Source: Angiostrongylus vasorum
Lineage: Eukaryota > Nematoda > Chromadorea > Rhabditida > Metastrongylidae
Length of the DNA stretch: 64,000 nucleotides
Assembly (NCBI GenBank): GCA_018806985.1
Contig: JADANN010000383.1
Coordinates: 620,001 to 684,000 of the forward strand
Reading direction: 5' to 3'
The notes under the pieces were generated by a model, which worked only from the letters and a program-made list of their open reading frames with translations, made no database searches and was not told where the DNA came from. This document shows positions 21,134 to 33,398 of the stretch, piece after piece. The number at the start of each line of letters is the position of its first letter. Position 1 is the first letter of the stretch. The position numbers and the translations under genes were made by a program.

Positions 21134-24100
21134 CTATATTTCTCCTTTATAGGAGAAAATATTCTTCGGTGTTTCTTCTACGGTCACCTTATAAAGAACT
21201 TTTGGCGTTTTCATTTGTACACGTAATTTCTCCCATAAATAGATGGCGACATTTTCTGTAGTGCTTACGTTATGTTGAAATCAAAAATCAATATCAGTGA
21301 TATGCCGAATATATTGCAAAAAATTGGGTATTAAAACTAAATAGACGTTCCAAAAAAGTTTCCATAGAGGTTTTTGGTTGAACCATAAAGGAATTTCGAC
21401 AATTCCAATGTCTACTTTTTATTTGCTGCCTAAGACAATTTTTTCACGGTAAGGTATTAAGCGAAATACAACCACAACGCTACTGAGATATTTGCAAACT
21501 CCGGAGCGCTTACGATGGGGGAACGAACGAGCTATTATCACCTTTTCCGGGGGCTAACACGTTCACCGCCACACTATGTGGGTTCTTCGCCCTCGCGTGT
21601 CTCTCAGCTAGTTTTCTATCGATCAGTGCCACCAGCAATCACCCATCAACGACACTGGTCTTAGCAGCCCGCATCGGCATTGAACGTATTTAAGCTGAGG
21701 ATGCAGTTGAAATCACAATGTTTGCTTTTTATTTGCTGCGTACCACAATTTTTTCACGGAAGGGCATTAGGCGAAATACAACCACAGCGTTAGCCCCAGG
21801 AAAGCACGTCGAAATACAACCACAGCGTTAGCCCCAGGAAAGCACGTTCGATCTCCACTGCATACACATGTGGTCCGTAGTTTTGCAAATATCTCAGCAT
21901 CATTGTGGTTGTGTTTTGATAATTCCGTTTGCAAGGAACCATTCTTTCGTTGATTTCAGTGCTAAGCTTTCATAGAAATCAGTTTGGATGAGTTTTTGCA
22001 AAGATAATTATTTCATTACTACTCATTTTAATGACTTTGATGATTCTCTTCCTTTTTTCATTCGTTCTTGTTTTATAACTTTGTTTCACCCATTAACACT
22101 AAAAGACATCGTTGACTTCGAAGCTCACTTAAATAATAGCCGGCCAATTGCTTTTCTGCAAACTTCATTGTGAAAATTTAGGAAATGCAGGGACCACTTT
22201 CAAGGAGGTCATGCAGGCCTTTTTTGGGATTGCTCACGAAATCGAAATAACGGATCGTTTTGGCCTTTTGCGATCACGGTTAAATTCCCGAATCCGGCAA
22301 TTTGCAAACTCTATGTCGGAATTGCATGCTTTATACGATTGTAGATAAGGATTAAGAAGTACAGATTGTCTATATGAATGAAGTACAAAGTGTTGATTGC
22401 ATGTAGTATTACAAATTTATACAAAAAAGGTAAACCATTGACCAATGCTGGTTGTTGATATTATTGACTGCTAAATAAATATTCTCCTCCCAACAGTTTA
22501 CCGCCTCATCGTGGCTGGGAGGTGTTCTTAGGTGTCCGACTGCGATGTATAGCGGGGGGACTCGTCCCTCTGCCAGGGTCTCCTAAGCTGAGAAGGAGTC
22601 CGACGTTCCCATCAGGAAACCCAGCTAAGAGCAACCCAATACCAAGATCCGTCACCGTCCTGGTACCAAAAGAGTCCTATGGTGGCCAAGACAAAAATCT
22701 CCGTAAAAAATTTTCACCAGAAGTTGTGTATTGCCAAATAAACGTTTGAAAGTTCAACATTTACAAAATGGGCGGTAAGAATGTTTACTAAGAGTTGGAA
22801 ATATATTCTTTTGCCAAGGCTATAGCTCACACATTGATAAATGCGCACTTTGAGGACAAATACGCCTTCTGCATATCAAAAACACGACTATAGAAGTTTC
22901 AGGCGATATCCCATCTTCTAGTTACAACAATTGTTTAAAAAACTCTAAAATTTCCCGCGAAAATAATAGCAGACCCGCGGCAGAATTCAAGCGGACGAAG
23001 TAACTCGTCCGAAACCGGTTTTTCATTAGTATAGTACATTGAGAACATTTATCTTCGGCTTAGCACCTGTACAAAATTTGTGACCGGAACGCTACAGACT
23101 GAGTCTGCCAAAAATGCTCTACACTGCAAAATAAACCAGCAAAAACCATGCTAATTGAGATCAATATGTACGGTCTGTTGAGTCCACCTACGCACATATC
23201 GAAATCAATGCGCATAGTCATGAAAGCGATAATAAGCAAAGTTAGTGCTCCAGTACTGTTATGAAAAGACGATAAGGTGCCACTATTCTACGAACATCCT
23301 CCAAATGCACTAGTCAATTTTCTATTGTGTTATCTTAGAAAGTTCCAACTTTCCCTCTACTGATCGATTACACTGGTACGACAATTGCCAAGATTTCTAC
23401 AAAAACCAATTTAATAATCGACATTAATACTAAGTAACATTGACTAGAATGGCTTTGTTTGGAGTTATAGCCATTGTAAAAGGAAGTTGACAGTAAAAAT
23501 GGAAATTATGGGAAATGAGCTACCGTTTGGCAGCGCAGGGTTTCCAAATCATTGAACTGTCCGATTTTCCAAATTTTAAGATTTACGGTGTGTTAAATTC
23601 AAATAATTCAATCCTTTGGTCAACGTCGAAGTTGTTTCGGTTTTAGCTCAAAAGTTCGAGAATCAGAGCAACTCCCTAGGACCGACATTCTATTGATCTT
23701 GAAATTGTTCAATACGTCAGGGTTTTAATCTCGAACAGATAAAACGTTGTCACCAACAAGGTTTACAAGGTTTATTAGGTAGTGAGTGGTGTTTCGACCA
23801 TTTCGGCCTCTTCAGACCCAAAGAACTGAAAAAATTACGATAAATAAACCAATGAGTGTTTAAGAAAAGCTATTTACTACTTTAGTGATATTTTCTGGAA
23901 TAACTTTTATCTGCTGAGGTTATGAAAGTGTTTGTGGAGTGGATTTTATATAAATTTGACTCTTCCAGGCCTTGAACCAGGATGAATCGTCAGAACTTCA
24001 GTCAGTATTGAGTAAGTCCTATTATTAACAACCTTAGGGCCTTACAGAAGAATAAAACACTGACTTATTTAACCACAGGAACTATATCTACTATGAAACA

Positions 24101-27036
24101 AAAGACCCGAATTAAAGACATCTTGTACTTCCCCTATTACTACATTAGTATCAATCTATTTCACTACCTCTCCTAACAATTTTTGTTTTACTTTGTACAC
24201 TGGTACACGTTTTGTACGTATTTTGTAAACTCGATAACCTAAGCTTATTTTAATTTCACTTATAAGAAGATATTTCAATCCCTTCTTCAAATGGCTAACC
24301 GCCTGAAGTCGTTGTATATAATAGTCGAGTATTCGAATATTCGATTATTCAACACTAATTTCACAGTGAAGCACTAAAACTTACTCACTTGAAACCATTC
24401 GACGTCCTTGTCGAGATTTTTGTGATCGACGGTATCGAGAACAGCCTTCATACTCTTTTTCAGTTCACTTAGATCGTATACCATTCCCGTAACAGGATCA
24501 GGAATTCCTCGAAGTTTCACCTGAACGTTCCTAGTTATTGAATATAGCTTTTTCTAAGAATAACACTAATAATACATCTATTTATTAAATATTCAGGGGC
24601 GAATAACAAAATGGTAGTGATGCCGATTACCACGAGCACGGCACTGTTTCGATTCCATCCCAGGCTCACCAAGCGTTTTATCCCTTCGGAGTCGGGAACT
24701 TGGTACCGGACTTGTATAGAAAAAAAACCACTCTCTGTAATCCATTTGGGAACGTCCCAGTCCGGCTATCTCAGGACTCCAAGGAGAAGCGACTCGAACA
24801 GCATTCTAGGACATTCAAAATGAAACTCAAATCCTGGAGCAGCAGCCCGAAGCCACACGTAAAAGTTGGAGGACCTTCGTGGATAATGGATGTGAAGAAA
24901 CGAGTCTAATGTGAAAAGCGCTAGGTTCTGCACATATTTAATATTCTCCTGGGTCATAAAGCTGATACAAGGCTGATATCAAAAAAAATTTATCCGGTTA
25001 ACATTTCGAAGTCTTCTTCTTCTTCGTAGCTCAGTCGATTGCCCACAGCGATGTGGAGGGTTTGTTGCTGCATCGAGTCGAATGCAATGGATTGGAGCAG
25101 TGCATATATTCTTATTTATTTATTTTACACGATTTAACACTAGATTTTCCGCAGATCCCACCCCCTCTTGCATTCGGCTCGTTGTCTTGTATCCGCCATC
25201 GATGCAGCTGGTAGTACGTGTTCGATTGCCATTTGAGCATTTTACTTTTTTACGTTGAATGATAGTCACTGGACCCGTCATAGAAACTTGGGATAGACTG
25301 CATGAACGTTTCCGGCTTTTCATGACTGGTAAACAACAGCTTTCTGAACCGGATAGGGTCCTTCTGAGAAAAGTCTGGTACTAGTTTGTCGAATCCGGAA
25401 GGGCGATAGGCTTGATTTGCTCCCGTGAGCAGAGACAAACAAGCGATTATGCATGTATTGCTCGGCTCTCTAACCATTGCTTTCTAGCCACCTTCATGCA
25501 AGTACTAAACGAAATCAACTTTTGTACAAATGCTGCATTAATCTTAGCTATTTGTTTAGTGATCAAGCACGGAGGGACGGGAAGGCTTGGATTGCTTGAG
25601 AGTAGGAATTGAACCACTGACCACGAATGCAGCAAATCCCAGGACCGACTTTCGATTAAACTCAGAATTGACCAATAATTCACTACTTTTCCAACAAATA
25701 GATACGTTGTTGTTATAAGATCATTTGTTCATTCACAACAGTCGACATTCCGGCGGTTTCGCCTTCTTCAAAGCCTTCTTGTTCTTTACAAGGTTTCAGT
25801 TTTTGTTGGAGACCAGCCGCCTAGTGTTACGCGGGTGACTCCAAAATTTGTAAAGAACAAAACAGCTCCAAAAAAGGCTAAACAACCGAAACGTCAACTA
25901 TTCTCGATAAATAAATAGTGTAATAACAGCCTGAAGAGGCGCGTGTGGCAGTGGTTGGAGGCTCCTGCAATACTCACGGACCGATCCCCCGGGCTCCAGG
26001 CTCACGAAGTCTTCCATCCCCTCCGGGGTTGGCAAATTGGTACCAGGCTTGTCTCGGAAGACAGCAGCGCTGGCTTGGTACATCGGAGGCCACCGAGAAT
26101 CAGTGTTTGGGCCAGATATGCATTCAGTCACTTCTAACGATGCTTAATGAAGTTGAATGCATGGCGCTGGCACACCCCTCAAAGATTGATCAACACCGAG
26201 TGCTTTATCCCTTTTTTTTGAATAAAAATCTCCTCTCTACTTATCAAGAAAACAGTGAATTATTGACTACGACTGTATTGCGGATTACCGGAGATCTGTA
26301 CAACATAAAAAAAGACTGGTCATCCATTTAATTCAAATGATCCAACGATTTTGTTGCTGTTATTCCATAAAATTTTCGCCGTTTCTTTGGTATTACATTT
26401 GGTACCATTGAAGTAATTGATCACGTTTATTACGAGGACGGCGCAACCTATTCAGTTGCTGGGATCGATGTTGTTCCGTGCCAACCATGGCTCTCATCTC
26501 TCCGGGATCGGGAAAGTGGCATTTCGTCTGGGAAAAACTGACCCACTAAAATCCATGTGGAAACTCCCCAGGACGACCATATCATGAATCTAGGAGTATT
26601 GATTCGACCAGCATTCAACGACATTCATGACAAAGATGAAAAAATTCAAGCAGCTGAATCCATGCAAAAAGTTCGAAGGCCTTCGTGAATTGTGGATGCG
26701 AGAAAACGAATCGAATGCGAGAAGTCCTGTGGTTCGCACAGAGTGATGCGTAGTGTTGGGTCATGGTAGTAAACAAGACAAAGCAGTTGATAACAACTAA
26801 CTTAAGGTTATACAATATGATAAAATAAGTAAATGAACAAATATAAAAGCGGGAATTCAAATGCATTTAAAAAATGGCTCCCATACCCTCCATACGTAAT
26901 TATGTCCGTGTCCATTCGGATTATTGCACTTTCCGTAGATGTTCTTATTTTCTTCGGCACTCAACTGGCTGGAATGAAGCCGATGAGCTGCCGAGAACGT
27001 CTCGATGCGTTCCATCGTCACCACACCGCGAACCAT
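21134..27036 (-). CDS. ptps-1: 6-pyruvoyl-tetrahydropterin synthase
   Basis: Second enzyme of tetrahydrobiopterin synthesis: converts 7,8-dihydroneopterin triphosphate to 6-pyruvoyl-tetrahydropterin in the cytosol. Three exons: 27036-26887 (50 codons), 24520-24389 (44 codons) and 21274-21134 (46 codons plus stop), 140 residues in all, the usual size. Visible family residues: zinc ligands H18, H43 and H45 (SAAHRLH and NGHGHNY), catalytic C37 (GKCNN), the D82-H83 pair (DHKNLD), the STTEN block, and E128 in VEETP for pterin binding. The start ATG lies four bases after TTTTTCCTAG, typical of spliced-leader trans-splicing. The splice between exons 1 and 2 is normal (GTATGG, CGTTCAG). The exon 2 donor is GTGAGT, but homology and frame place the exon 3 acceptor at GATTTCAA, with AA instead of AG. 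Otherwise the gene looks intact. Confidence 0.92.
21470..21925. repeat. SINE-C copies in ptps intron 2
   Basis: A minus copy (21470-21690) and a plus fragment (about 21840-21925, CGTAGTTTTGCAAATATCTC), joined by a repeated TTTTTATTTGCTGC and ATTTTTTCACGG segment (21415 and 21725). Confidence 0.6.
21772..21847. repeat. 38-bp tandem duplication
   Basis: Two identical 38-bp units (21772-21809, 21810-21847), each starting CGAAATACAACCACAGCGTT. Confidence 0.9.
22490..22735 (+). repeat. SINE-D copy, 3' truncated
   Basis: Starts CTCCCAACAGTTTACCGCCT, whose first bases can pair with GGCTGGGAG just after, and runs to the GTCCTATGGTGG region. Lies in ptps intron 2. Confidence 0.7.
22736..23750. other. 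Intron sequence without recognised content
   Basis: Part of ptps intron 2. A diverged relic of the GGACCGACATTCTATT block (compare 25.64 kb) lies near 23.68 kb. Nothing else can be assigned. Confidence 0.4.
23750..23830 (-). ncRNA. Hammerhead-like motif with canonical core
   Basis: Minus strand: CTGAAGA (23815-23809), helix II GGCC/GGTC around a GAAAT loop, GAAA (23795-23792), then CACCA which can pair with TGGTG 30 bases on. The base after helix III is A where U is required for cleavage, so it is probably inactive. Same strand as ptps, in intron 2. Confidence 0.5.
24595..24930 (+). repeat. SINE-B copy, near full length
   Basis: Head with CGATTCCATCCCAGG (B-box-like), middle GGCTATCTCAGGACTCC, tail AGCCACACGTAAAAGTTGGA and GACCTTCGTGGATAATGGA. 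In ptps intron 1, antisense. Confidence 0.75.
24985..25060 (-). ncRNA. Degenerate hammerhead-like motif
   Basis: Minus strand: ACGAAGA, GAAG/CTTC helix, GAAAT, then GTTAACCGGATAAATT. The CCGGATAAAT block matches the helix III loop of the 42.75-kb motif, which ties it to that family, but the first core bases have decayed. Confidence 0.35.
25555..25680 (-). repeat. tRNA-like SINE fragment (SINE-E)
   Basis: Minus strand has GTGGTTCAATTCCTACTC (B-box-like). Its AGTCGGTCCTGGGATT side is shared with short blocks at 1.8, 5.8, 7.3 and 23.7 kb. Confidence 0.5.
25735..25910. ncRNA. Degenerate hammerhead-like motifs in inverted pair
   Basis: Minus strand at 25770-25735 reads TTGAAGA, GGC/GCC helix, GGAATGTCGACTGTT. 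Plus strand at 25869-25895 reads GGCTAAACAACCGAAACGTC. The two face each other like the PLE ends and may be a collapsed PLE remnant. Confidence 0.35.
25925..26230 (+). repeat. SINE-A copy, full length
   Basis: Head GGCGCGTGTGGCAGTGGTTG, body GGCAAATTGGTACCAGGCTT, tail CCAGATATGCATTCAGTCAC and GATTGATCAACACCGAGTGC. Lies in ptps intron 1. Confidence 0.75.
26440..26745 (+). repeat. SINE-B copy
   Basis: Body and tail with CAGCATTCAACGACATTCAT, GTTCGAAGGCCTTCGTGAAT and GAGAAAACGAATCGAATGCG. It ends about 140 bases from ptps exon 1. Confidence 0.7.
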
Positions 27037-27050
27037 TTGTCTAGGAAAAA
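27037..27050 (-). promoter_or_regulatory. Putative spliced-leader acceptor of ptps
   Basis: TTTTTCCTAG followed by ACAA and the ATG. A 4-base leader after an acceptor is best explained by trans-splicing. A cis intron is possible but no upstream exon was seen. Confidence 0.5.
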
Positions 27051-27059
27051 CTTAACACT

Positions 27060-28325
27060 ACAGTAAAGAAGTTGAAGTCCATGTAAATATTTGTCTGTAA
27101 CCATGCCACAAACAGAATATAGTGACTAATGTGAAAAGAGGTGATTTCAAAGCGGGACTACAAAAAGTAGGATTGTGTAGAACAAAAACCGATTACTCTC
27201 ATTTTATGAATGTTGATATACGTGTAAAAATTAGGGACCTTAGTTGGGCTACAAACCTACGATTATCCTTACCGCCGTCCATGAGCTATCCAACACACCA
27301 ACCAAGGCTTGTTATTTTTTACTTCATTTTTATTGTCTTCAATCGGTTGGTGGTTAACAAATCGTAGGAATCGAAGCCGTAACAAGAATAGCAGCCATAG
27401 TAGAAGAACTCAGCTAGTAATTCTCTGTCCAATATACAAAGGGATGGCAAGTAACTGCTAGGAGGAAAAGGGGATGTTCTGATATGACCGACTAACTCGG
27501 AAATCTACGGAAAGTCGTCCATCGTAAAACAGCAATCGACATTTCAGCAAAGAAAGAACACTAGGACACATCAAGTTGCAGGCGAACTCACACAAGAAAC
27601 CAATCACCTCCATGATTAACCCTTGCAAGGCAATGAAATGGTCTCAAATATTACTAGGTCAGGCACCACGTATGTAAAAAGTAAACGAGAAATGTGTTCC
27701 TATGAAGATTTCTATTCTCAGACGCATCTTATACAAATGATCTCGGAGGATTCAGATATGCTTGAATGTATGAGGATTGTTTTCCGCACCATGATTCTCT
27801 CAACAGCCCGGAATCAAGGAGTTAGAGAAATAAATGGGATCGATTTCGAAATCGTCTCTGACAAAGAAACCTAATATCTATTCTAAAGAAAGCCCACAAT
27901 TCAAAACTAGGACATGTGACATTTTATAAGACAGAACATTATTGTGTGGATTTCATATTTACTTGTGTGAAGTGAAATCAGTAGCAACACAAAACACAGA
28001 GTTCATTGCTACAGTTCAATCACTTATATCATCCGCAATCCTACGATTCATCGAGTGTATCGCGCGATCATCAGTAAAGTGTTCATTTCTCCCGGTAGTA
28101 TAGTTCTTAAGTTCTCAAGAAGCTTCCATACCATAGATATGGAGAGTTTCACACATTCTGTATGAAGCCCTTTATTCTTAATTCTTCTTGCGAAAGTGCA
28201 CCCGTAGGTCTCCAACGGCTTAGAAAGTTCATTGCACGGAACTTGATAGTGGACTTTCGCCGAACCGACATCAGAGCACAATCTACATAAATGCAAACAA
28301 AATCCTTACGATTACATATATACGG
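27060..28325. other. Upstream of ptps; no gene recognised
   Basis: Open frames at 27122-27367 and 27623-27874 (+) and at about 28346-28048 (-) have ordinary composition but no motif and no convincing splice framing. They are left unannotated. Confidence 0.3.
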
Positions 28326-28327
28326 GA

Positions 28328-28440
28328 AAGGGCGCGTGTAGCGCATTTGTTAGAAGTGCCTCTCGTGCCGGGCTCACAATCCCTCCATTCCTACTGAGTC
28401 GGCAAATTGGTACGCGACTTGTTTGCGATGATAGAAACAC
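28328..28440 (+). repeat. SINE-A fragment, head
   Basis: GGCGCGTGTAGCGCATTTGT, then GAGTCGGCAAATTGGTACGC. The tail is missing. Confidence 0.6.
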
Positions 28441-30190
28441 TGGTTTTACACATTATTGAACCACCGCAAGTTATTGCCTATCGGTAATTCACTTAGACAC
28501 CTCTATGATGCCTGATGATGTCTAGTGGACAGCGTATCTCGCAACGATTGATTAGCGTTGCAAGCTTTATCCTTTATCCCATATATACGGAAGATAGATT
28601 CACCCTTTTGAAATTGTCCTCGAGCCGTCCGCCGGACTCAGAAAATCGATGTCATCTTGAAGGAATTCAAATAACTAAACATCAAATTTCGTTCAGATCC
28701 ACAATGATTAGTTGCTAACTGCTAGGAGAGACACTGAGAATGCCTTATCAGGAAGTTACAGCAGGAATCACGCTCGACAAACATTTAGCACATCAGCGAG
28801 GACAGAAGACACAAAATCCTCAAGTTGCGGTAGAATCTATTCTGAACCTCCCATCGCCAATAGATAACAGTTGAAGATAACGAAATGAACGGAAGAAATA
28901 GCAGCACCTCGCAGGGCATTTGAAGGTGAGCACTATTTGAGTGTCTATAAGTTGATACTGGTTACAAGTTAGTTATCTGTGTAAACGCAACGATAGGGAA
29001 TAATACTCAGGTAGAAAAACAATCCCGGAAACATTTGGCTCCACAAAAACGCATCGAGACCACTTACGCTCTGACGCACAATGTCAGAATGGCGAAGTAG
29101 TATTCGAAAAATGGGAAAAAATAACAAAACAAGGAAGTATAGCGTGCTCCACAGTATAAGGAGATGTTTCAAATACAACGAGGAGATTCTACTCTCCGTA
29201 ATTTTACGACTACGATAATTTCGGTAGAGGTGTGTTCACAGTTAACGATAGGATTTTTGGTGAAGTCATGCGATAAGAACCAAATATTAAAACCTGTAAA
29301 AAGTGAAGTTAATGAGACATTAAGGGAGGAAGAGGTTTATTACTGAGGACGAATGGACGGATATTATGAAATGACAACTACATGGCACTTCCAGAACCAG
29401 AATAACTCGCAGAGTGAATGAACCGCGTTTCATTTTTAAGGGTTTTCAGAAGGTCAAACGACTAAATTTGAACAATATGCCTCATGACAGTAAAATCAGT
29501 AAGCTAATGAAGAATTGCACCTAAATGAGCTAATCGTTTTGAACCAGAACAACGACTAAATCTCGTACGACGAGTGTGGAGAGTGGCGTTAACCGCTTTA
29601 GTGTTGTTACATGCTGGGTTGGCCGGTCGATACACTCCGCCCTCTTACCCTTATTAACATCATCTCATATAATCCCCGTCAAGAGCCCTCACGATTATTG
29701 AGCTCTTGTCGTGAAATATTTATAATCTCTGAATGTTAGATGATGTGCGTCGTGAATCATCACCATTATCATCCATCGGTCGTTATCATCACCACGGATA
29801 CCGCGTCTTCGTTAACACACGGCGCTCATCCGTCTTATCCGATTTATTAATGGGCATAAATAGCAATTATTTTAACGATACAAGTATAAAGGATAAAGCT
29901 TTCGCTGTCCATCAATCTAATTTAGGAATGGGCTTTGCATTCGATTACATCTGTAGCACCGTCGAGCTTATTGAAGAATGCATATTTAACCTATACGACG
30001 ATTTGTGGGAATGGGCTATCAGTACAATAAATCAGTGCCTTTGTTCTCCTGGACAAGTCTACAACTAATCAGCCTTCTCCGTAAGTAGAGAGAGCTTGAC
30101 TCAAAAGGAATGCGGAGTCGAACTAAGGTTCACGTACGCACTACATGTCACCTCTAATCACTTCTCCACACGACTCTCCGCTTTAACGAC
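28441..30190. other. No gene recognised
   Basis: A 111-codon plus-strand frame (29733-30068) is the longest here. It has no motif or splice support. Otherwise AT-rich sequence. Confidence 0.3.
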
Positions 30191-30425
30191 AAGAGTAAGA
30201 ACTAATCACAGTGATGACTATTTCCCGTAGGTCAATAGCACGGCTGAGAACAAGGCGGAACGATGGACCCGCATGGTGCGGTGGTGAACGCGTTAGCCCT
30301 TGGAAAGGTTAATAGCATGTTTATCCTGCGGACACCAGGGGTCCGGAGTACGCAAATATCTCAGCGTCGTTATGGTTACATTTTACATAATACCCTGCCA
30401 TTAAAGAAAAGCAAGCAATAAATAA
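30190..30425 (+). repeat. SINE-C copy
   Basis: GACCCGCATGGTGCGGTGGT, GTCCGGAGTACGCAAATATC and the ATACCCTGCCATTAAAGA tail, parallel to the copy at the window start. Confidence 0.7.
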
Positions 30426-30429
30426 AAAA

Positions 30430-31250
30430 GTGGTGATATTTACCGTAGAGTTTTATGAGTTCCGAAGTGATGTGGCTATGTGTCTATGGAGGTTCTTCTG
30501 TGATTGTTGACTGCGTTGTAATGTGGTCATTGGGTGGAGAACACCTTTAGCGCAGCCACTGTTGTGGTAACGACAATTTTTCACTTTAAATTTCCCTAAC
30601 CTGAGTGTTTTTCTTGAACGCTGCATTTCTACGGGTTAACAACTGATGCACCAACATGGGAAAAAGAACGCGGCAAGAGAAAAAGTGTGGACATAATACA
30701 ATACAGTATGCAATGATCGTGCACGTAATTCTCTAATCGAGCAACACCTTAGGCAAATCAGTCAAAATTTTCGTCAGTTTATAAAAGTTATGAATAAATT
30801 TATGTAATAGGATTATAGAGCGGGTGTTACCTACTGTTTAGGGATGCCTGCTACTGATACTGCATTTGGTTCGATCACGTGCCCAGTGCAAACCAGTCCT
30901 ACGGGCCTAAAAAAGTGCTGCCGTAGCTGTGCGGGAGGATAGGCGCACTGATTTAATATGTAATTAAGCCCGTAAGAAATTTAATAGGTCATCTATTCAT
31001 ACACACCTCTCAAATTGAAACAAATCTGTTGAGGTATTGCCATTCAATCTGGTAGTGCTTAAGTCGTTCTCAGTCGGGAATCGAGTCATAGGTAAACGTC
31101 AATTCTAAAATTCTCTAGCCTTCTAAAAGATTGCTAATTGTAAAGTGACAAATCTCGAATTCAGTTAACACGAAATGAAGATGAACTAGGCCATGATACG
31201 ATTATTTCAGCTCATCTGAGATGTCTTTCTTTCATCAGTATTAAGAGAAA
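30430..31250. other. No gene recognised
   Basis: No exon with supporting splice sites and no strong repeat match, apart from weak SINE-like blocks near 30.85-30.95 kb. Confidence 0.3.
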
Positions 31251-31368
31251 TGCATATCTGCATTCAATCACCGGTAACGATATTTAATGAAGTCGAATAA
31301 ATAGCGTATCCACTAAGATTGATCAACCGAGAGCTCTATCCTTTATCCTTCTCCATTGAGGGGAAAGT
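31250..31368 (+). repeat. SINE-A tail fragment
   Basis: ATGCATATCTGCATTCAATC, a TTAATGAAGTCGAATAAA block and GATTGATCAACCGAGAGCTC. Confidence 0.6.
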
Positions 31369-31369
31369 G

Positions 31370-31784
31370 GCTTTAGGACTGCAGGGAGTTTTCGTGAAAG
31401 TGAGTTAATCTAATAATATAAGCCAGTAGGCAAGCTAGTGACGGCAAAATGTTTGAGCACTATTTGTATGCATTATCTGTTGCTGGAGTTTGTCCTATCG
31501 AAGAAAGGAAGTCCAAGTGGTTTCTCTATGTGTTAACAACTTTACTGAAGGGAGATTTTGTCACCCCATGAAGGGGAGTTACTAGGACCGTCATAGCCGG
31601 TGTCGTCGAATTATCATGAAGTCACTGAAGCAGATTAAAATAACTTATACATAACAAATATTCATTAGTAAAAACACATTTGTGAGAAATGTTCTAGTGA
31701 AAGCTTCATCTTCAGCTGTTTTTTAACACGATTTCCATCAAGACCTTAGTTATTCATGTTATGCAATTTCCAGTTCACCCATGA
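31370..31784. other. No gene recognised
   Basis: Ordinary intergenic sequence between two SINE-A copies. Confidence 0.4.
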
Positions 31785-32070
31785 ATAAAGGATAAAAAAG
31801 CTCTCGGCGTTGATCAATCCCTGAAGGACGCGCCACGCATCCGACTTCATTAAGCATCGTTTGGAGGTGATTCAGTGTATATCTGGCCTTTACAATGACT
31901 CGCGGTGGCCTACTGATGCATCGAGCCAGTGCTGCTGTCCTTCCAGACAGGTCTGCTACCAATTTGACGGCTCCGGAGGGGTGGAAGGCTTGGTAGGTCA
32001 TGGGGGCGGGGGATCGATCCCATGTGTACGCTGCACGGCGCCTCCGACCACTGCGCCATACGAGGTGAAA
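31785..32070 (-). repeat. SINE-A copy, full length
   Basis: Minus orientation, well preserved. Plus strand: CTCTCGGCGTTGATCAATCC, GTATATCTGGCCTTTACAAT, GGGGATCGATCCCATGTGTA. Confidence 0.75.
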
Positions 32071-32439
32071 TTTTTTTGCTGAATACATTTATAAAAGTGC
32101 TTTTGTTTTACCATATATTTGGCCTTGCCATGCAATGGATAGCGCGTCAATAGTAAAGTATTTCAACAGAAAGAAATCGGAACAAGGAACACAAGTACTC
32201 AACCGGTGAATTGGAAAACGAACACTTCACTCTCACAAAGTAACAATGTGAAGCCATTTTATTAATAACTTTACAAGTAGAACATTTCAATCGCGATGGT
32301 AACATTAACAACCAGATCCAGGTATTCTTCAAGGGGTAACGCATTCAGTACTGCAACGAAACAGATTAATAGCCATTAAGTTTAGAAACTGGAAAAAGAA
32401 CTGCTATTGGTTTTCTTTCATGAAAAAATTTATTTCCAT

Positions 32440-32628
32440 TGGATGGGATTCGCTTAGAAAGACGACGTTTTATATGACCTCCATGGATTGGCTAACCTTT
32501 TCGAAGAGGCTCTTTGTCACATCAGAGCATACATTAGCGCCAGCATTGGATGAGATCAATCGGAGAACCACAATGAGATCACCGTCGACGCTTTCCTCGA
32601 ATTTGTCGAATTTCTAAACACTGGAATA
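32440..32628 (+). pseudogene. Protein-like segment with one in-frame stop
   Basis: After CGCTTAG the frame reads KDDVLYDLHGLANLFEEALC and HIRAYISASIG, then TGA, then continues in the same frame DQSENHNEITVDAFLEFVEF and LNTGIE before TAA. The acidic amphipathic composition looks like real protein. A single nonsense codon could mean a decayed exon or a base error. No family recognised. Confidence 0.25.
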
Positions 32629-32699
32629 GAATAATATTCTGTTTAATGTGCTCATTTGATACCCTTTCAGATGAATGTTTCGAATTTCACTTCTTTATT

Positions 32700-33095
32700 C
32701 ACTGCTTCCTCCCAACGGTTTACCGCCTCATCGTGGCTGGGAGGTGTTCCTGGGTGTCGGACTGCGATGCACGGCGGGGAGATTCGTCCCCCCGGCATGG
32801 GTCTCCCAAGCTGAGGAGTCCGGCGTTTCCATTAGGAAACTCCATTAGCTAAGAGTAAACCAATACCCAGGATCCACCACCGTCTTGGTATCAAAGTCGC
32901 GTGGTGGTAAATCTCCTCTGATCCACAAATGCTGCGACTGCCTATCGTGGTGACGAGCTGGAGCAGACTTTGGCCAGGCTGTCCTCGGGATTCCAGGGAA
33001 CCATAATTGGTTAACCACCAAATCTCCGATAAAGGGTGATTATGCTAGGGCCCGCACAACTAGTGATGACGGGTCGTTCAAGTATCAAGTAAGTA
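32700..33095 (+). repeat. SINE-D copy, full length
   Basis: Reference copy of the family: CTCCCAACGGTTTACCGCCT at the start, AGGATCCACCACCGTCTTGG, TCGTGGTGACGAGCTGGAGC, GGGCCCGCACAACTAGTGAT, ending in AAGTATCAAGTAAGTA. Confidence 0.75.
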
Positions 33096-33299
33096 TTCAG
33101 TGCTTTGGGCTAATATAGCGTACTGTCCTGAAATGCCGTGTAGTAGATACATCGTCTCTAGTTCTATCATGCATTTCGAGCCAAGCAAAATTTTCACAGT
33201 CGGGGTCCATAGTTTGTTACAAAACTCCTCTGGGAGGCTATAATCACTGACCCCATCCATTCATGAGCCACCGTAACTCGTAATATATTCCAAATATGC

Positions 33300-33398
33300 A
33301 TATGTGGTCTATCCTACGATGCCATGTATGAAAGTGAATGCATGGGACAACCCCAAGAAGTTGTTGATCAAAGCCGAACGCTTTTTACTTTCCGTCGC
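33300..33398 (+). repeat. SINE-A tail fragment
   Basis: GAAAGTGAATGCATGGG and TTGATCAAAGCCGAACGCTT, diverged. Confidence 0.45.

Noticed and set aside
29733..30068. 111-codon plus-strand frame
   Set aside because: No recognised domain, no splice or trans-splice context, no sign of coding beyond being open.
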